Under the pieces are notes generated by a model. That model made no database searches, was not told the origin of the DNA, and was given only the letters and a program-made list of their open reading frames with translations. A program made the translations under genes and the position numbers. From a bacterium (GTDB taxonomy: Bacteria; B130-G9), in assembly GCA_021160245.1 (NCBI GenBank), contig JAGHCW010000085.1:1-8644 (forward strand): a stretch of 8,644 bases of DNA, written 5' to 3'. Shown here in pieces: positions 6,595 through 8,644 of the stretch. Each line of letters opens with the position of its first letter. Positions within the stretch are counted from its first letter, which is position 1.

Positions 6595-7326
6595 ATGCGC
6601 TCGAGATTGTGGTCAATGTGGTTTGCTTCATTCGTCTGCATAGCGCTAGCTCTAGGACCGATTCAGGCCCGCGGGGCGCCGGCGATAGGGTCGATTTCAG
6701 AATCGCTTGGTGAGACGATAAGGCTCCCCACTCCGGAGGCCACGGGAACTCTGAGCGTTGAGGAGGCGATCAAACGTCGCCGGACAGTTCGGTCTTTCTC
6801 ACAAAAGCCACTCAATCTCGAGCAAGTCTCCCAGCTTCTCTGGTCGGCTCAGGGGATAACTGACGATAGGTCGCGTTTCCTAAGGGCGGCGCCCTCCGCC
6901 GGGGCGCTCTATCCGCTTGAACTCTACCTTATCTGTGGCAAAGCGTCCGTTACAGGACTCGCTGCAGGAGTATGGTCTTACGCTCCAGAAACTCATTCAA
7001 TCCGTCGGATTGACGAGGGAGACCGAAGGGATTCTGTCGCCATCGATTCCGGTCGTCAGATGTGGGCCGCAGACGCCCCCGTGTCGCTTGTAATAGCCTG
7101 CGAATATGCCAGAACAGCTCGCAAGTATGGCGCCAGGGCACGAAGATACGTTTATTTTGAGGCGGGTAATGTCTCCCAAAACGTTTACTTGGAGTGCGAA
7201 TCGCTAGGCCTATCGACTGCGGCAATCGGCGCATTCTCAGATGATAAGTTGTCTGTTACTCTCAAACTGCCGCCAAGGATCACGCCGCTCCTCGTGATGC
7301 CAGTCGGCTATAGGAGAGGAAAATAG
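6595..7326 (+). CDS. Secreted SagB/ThcOx-type nitroreductase-fold flavoprotein
   Basis: Probable FMN-dependent oxidoreductase of 243 residues that acts outside the cytoplasm; substrate unknown. Residues 1-27 form a Sec-type signal peptide (basic MRSR, hydrophobic SMWFASFVCIALALG, likely cleavage after an Ala/Gly near 25-28); there is no twin-arginine motif. The mature part carries SagB-type dehydrogenase signatures: RRRTVRSF (61-68, FMN phosphate contact region), LLWSAQGI (81-88), APSAGALYPLELY (99-111), KYGARARRYVYFEAGNVSQN (177-196) and GLSTAAIGAF (205-214). This is a complete single domain. SagB relatives in azole-peptide clusters oxidise azolines beside a YcaO cyclase, but no YcaO or precursor peptide is in the window, so that role is not supported here. 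It is first of a two-gene rightward unit: the aspartate kinase gene begins 3 bases after its TAG and in the same frame. Family assignment is firm, function open. Confidence 0.88.
   Translation: MRSRLWSMWFASFVCIALALGPIQARGAPAIGSISESLGETIRLPTPEATGTLSVEEAIKRRRTVRSFSQKPLNLEQVSQLLWSAQGITDDRSRFLRAAPSAGALYPLELYLICGKASVTGLAAGVWSYAPETHSIRRIDEGDRRDSVAIDSGRQMWAADAPVSLVIACEYARTARKYGARARRYVYFEAGNVSQNVYLECESLGLSTAAIGAFSDDKLSVTLKLPPRITPLLVMPVGYRRGK
7312..7319 (+). promoter_or_regulatory. Ribosome binding site of the aspartate kinase gene, inside the nitroreductase gene
   Basis: AGGAGAGG ends 10 bases before the TTG at 7330 and encodes part of the last Arg-Arg-Gly of the nitroreductase. With the 3-base gap between the genes this implies translational coupling, with a poor start codon offset by a strong purine stretch. 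Confidence 0.55.
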
Positions 7327-7329
7327 GAT

Positions 7330-8574
7330 TTGGGCATCGTTGTCCAGAAGTACGGCGGCAGCTGTGTCGCCACGCCGCGCCTCATTAAAAGGGTCGCAGA
7401 CAGAGTAATCAAGTCGCGGCGAACCGGAGATGATGTGCTCGTGGTCATGTCGGCCATGGGTGATATGACCGATGACCTGATCGCGCTTGCGGGAAAGGTC
7501 AGCTCCGCTCCCTGCCCCAGGGAATTGGATATGCTCATCAGCGTTGGCGAGCGCATATCGATGTCGCTTCTGTCGATGGCGATCCACGACTTGGGCTTTG
7601 ACAGCATCTCGCTAACAGGCTCTCAGTCGGGAATTATCACGACTTGCCAGCATAATCGCGCTCGCATCGTTGACGTCCGCCCAGATCGCATCATCAACTC
7701 GCTCTCAGAGGGCAAGATCGTCATCGTGGCCGGCTTTCAAGGCGTCTCGAGGCAAAAGGAGATTACGACGCTCGGACGAGGTGGCTCCGACCTAACTGCC
7801 GTCGCGCTCGCAAGGGCCCTTGCCGCTACAAAATGCGAACTTGTGAAGAGTGTCCGAGGCGTCATGAGCGGCGATCCAGAAAAGGTCCCGGATGCCCAGT
7901 TGCTCCCGACTATTAGCGCGGACAGTCTAGTCGAGCTATCCACCGCTGGCGCCTCGGTCATCGATTCCCGGGCCGCCCGCTTCGTGCGCCGCCATGGCAT
8001 TCCTGTTGTGATATGTTCGCTCGATGAAGATGATTCCGAGACCGTGATTGTTAGCGAGAGCGTGATGAGGAAGAATGAGCGCTCGGTCGAGGCGGAAGAT
8101 AGCGATGAGGCGGCGACGTTTACGGCTGTTGCGTCGCGCTCACCGGTGGTTTGCATTGGCGCTCATTTTCCTGCCGAGTCGCATCAGTCCATGCAGAGGG
8201 TGTTGACCGGTCTTTGTTCGGCCGGCATCGCAGTTTATATGGTCAACCTTGCCGCAACGGGAGGATCGCAGAATGTCGATTTTGTTGTTTCGGACGACGA
8301 CCTTCAAAGCGTTGAGGCGATGTTGGAGGTTTTGGCGAGCACGTCGGGCCTCAAATGGACGGCGACGCGAAATCTGGCAATGATCGGATTCATTGGGGAT
8401 GGCTATTTGCTTGACATGGGGCCAGTCTGCGCCGCGCGCGCGGCTTTTTCGGACGCCGCAATCGACGCGCTTAGGATGCATGCCTCGGCGTTCCGGATTT
8501 CTGTCCTTGTTCAGGGGGAGGATGAGGAGCGAGCATTGCTTGCGGCTCACAATCTGGTCGTTGGGAGCGAATAG
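7330..8574 (+). CDS. Divergent aspartate kinase (aspartokinase) with two ACT-like domains
   Basis: Expected reaction is ATP-dependent phosphorylation of L-aspartate to 4-phosphoaspartate, the first step toward lysine, threonine and methionine or aspartate-derived specialised products. It has 414 residues, normal for monofunctional enzymes. Kinase domain 1-230: KYGGS (7-11, usually KFGGT), SAMGDMTD (41-48), [10 protein letters not shown] (65-74), GFQG (135-138), [15 protein letters not shown] (146-160) and DP (182-183). Two C-terminal ACT-like regions (about 272-335 and 347-411) imply regulation by an amino acid. Odd points: residues 173-177 read KSVRG where the nucleotide-binding loop normally has Thr/Lys-Asp-Val-x-Gly, so the acidic residue is missing; VIDSR (210-214) replaces the usual VLHxR; the ACT regions are weakly conserved. 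The start is TTG at 7330; the preceding in-frame codons are GAT and the neighbour's TAG, and no later start keeps the catalytic Lys7. Probably a specialised paralogue rather than the housekeeping LysC, but that is inference. Confidence 0.88.
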   Translation: MGIVVQKYGGSCVATPRLIKRVADRVIKSRRTGDDVLVVMSAMGDMTDDLIALAGKVSSAPCPRELDMLISVGERISMSLLSMAIHDLGFDSISLTGSQSGIITTCQHNRARIVDVRPDRIINSLSEGKIVIVAGFQGVSRQKEITTLGRGGSDLTAVALARALAATKCELVKSVRGVMSGDPEKVPDAQLLPTISADSLVELSTAGASVIDSRAARFVRRHGIPVVICSLDEDDSETVIVSESVMRKNERSVEAEDSDEAATFTAVASRSPVVCIGAHFPAESHQSMQRVLTGLCSAGIAVYMVNLAATGGSQNVDFVVSDDDLQSVEAMLEVLASTSGLKWTATRNLAMIGFIGDGYLLDMGPVCAARAAFSDAAIDALRMHASAFRISVLVQGEDEERALLAAHNLVVGSE

Positions 8575-8644
8575 ACTGCGCCGAGCTTTCTAGTTTGCCC
8601 AAGGCCGGCCCCACATGTTGCCCGTTCCGTTGCTCTATCCCGTG

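Noticed and set aside
6396-6641. Minus-strand open frame of 81 codons across the divergent region
   Set aside because: Half of it is antisense to the nitroreductase leader and signal peptide, it has no recognisable family and no ribosome site; its basic end did not match any transposase I know.
6595-7326. An azole-modified peptide (TOMM) biosynthetic cluster around the SagB-type protein
   Set aside because: No YcaO cyclase, partner protein or precursor peptide is visible, and this SagB-like protein is secreted, unlike the cluster enzymes.
7330-8574. Ectoine-cluster type aspartokinase
   Set aside because: No ectABC genes are in the window, and the partner gene is an exported flavoprotein.
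8575-8644. GGCCGGCC palindrome in the trailing 70 bases
   Set aside because: An isolated 8-base palindrome in GC-rich DNA with no associated gene or repeat; nothing supports a function.

Overview
The window looks like accessory chromosome from a Gram-negative bacterium. I infer this from a secreted oxidoreductase with a Sec-type signal peptide, an AlgI/AlgJ-type envelope polysaccharide O-acetylation pair, and Shine-Dalgarno-led genes of moderate to high GC content. A proteobacterium, perhaps an alphaproteobacterium, would fit, but nothing here fixes the taxon. No RNA gene, CRISPR array, insertion sequence or phage feature was seen.

Layout. Bases 1-1581 (+) hold the 3' part of a large protein resembling the DUF6259 (glycoside-hydrolase-like) family; its 5' end lies outside the window. 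It converges on a leftward block running from 6182 down to 1648. In transcription order that block is a 511-aa MBOAT O-acyltransferase (AlgI-like), a 395-aa AlgJ/AlgX-like SGNH acetyltransferase 11 bases later, a class I SAM-dependent methyltransferase with its own candidate promoter, and a 248-aa unidentified multi-pass membrane protein with a TTG start. A 364-base (6183-6546) or longer divergent regulatory region follows. Beyond it is a rightward pair: a secreted SagB/ThcOx-type nitroreductase-fold protein (6595-7326) and, 3 bases on, a divergent aspartate kinase with a TTG start (7330-8574). The last 70 bases show nothing recognisable.

How the parts may work together. The MBOAT and AlgJ/AlgX pair is a recognisable acetyl-transfer machine: the MBOAT passes an acyl group across the inner membrane and the SGNH protein places it on an exported polysaccharide. 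The DUF6259-like protein would fit as a carbohydrate-active partner. The methyltransferase and the membrane protein may act on the same product, but that is inference. The secreted nitroreductase/aspartate kinase pair is not an obvious part of polysaccharide chemistry and is the least expected element. The kinase keeps most catalytic motifs of aspartokinases but has Lys-Ser-Val-Arg-Gly where the family usually has Thr/Lys-Asp-Val-x-Gly, so it may be a specialised or altered enzyme.
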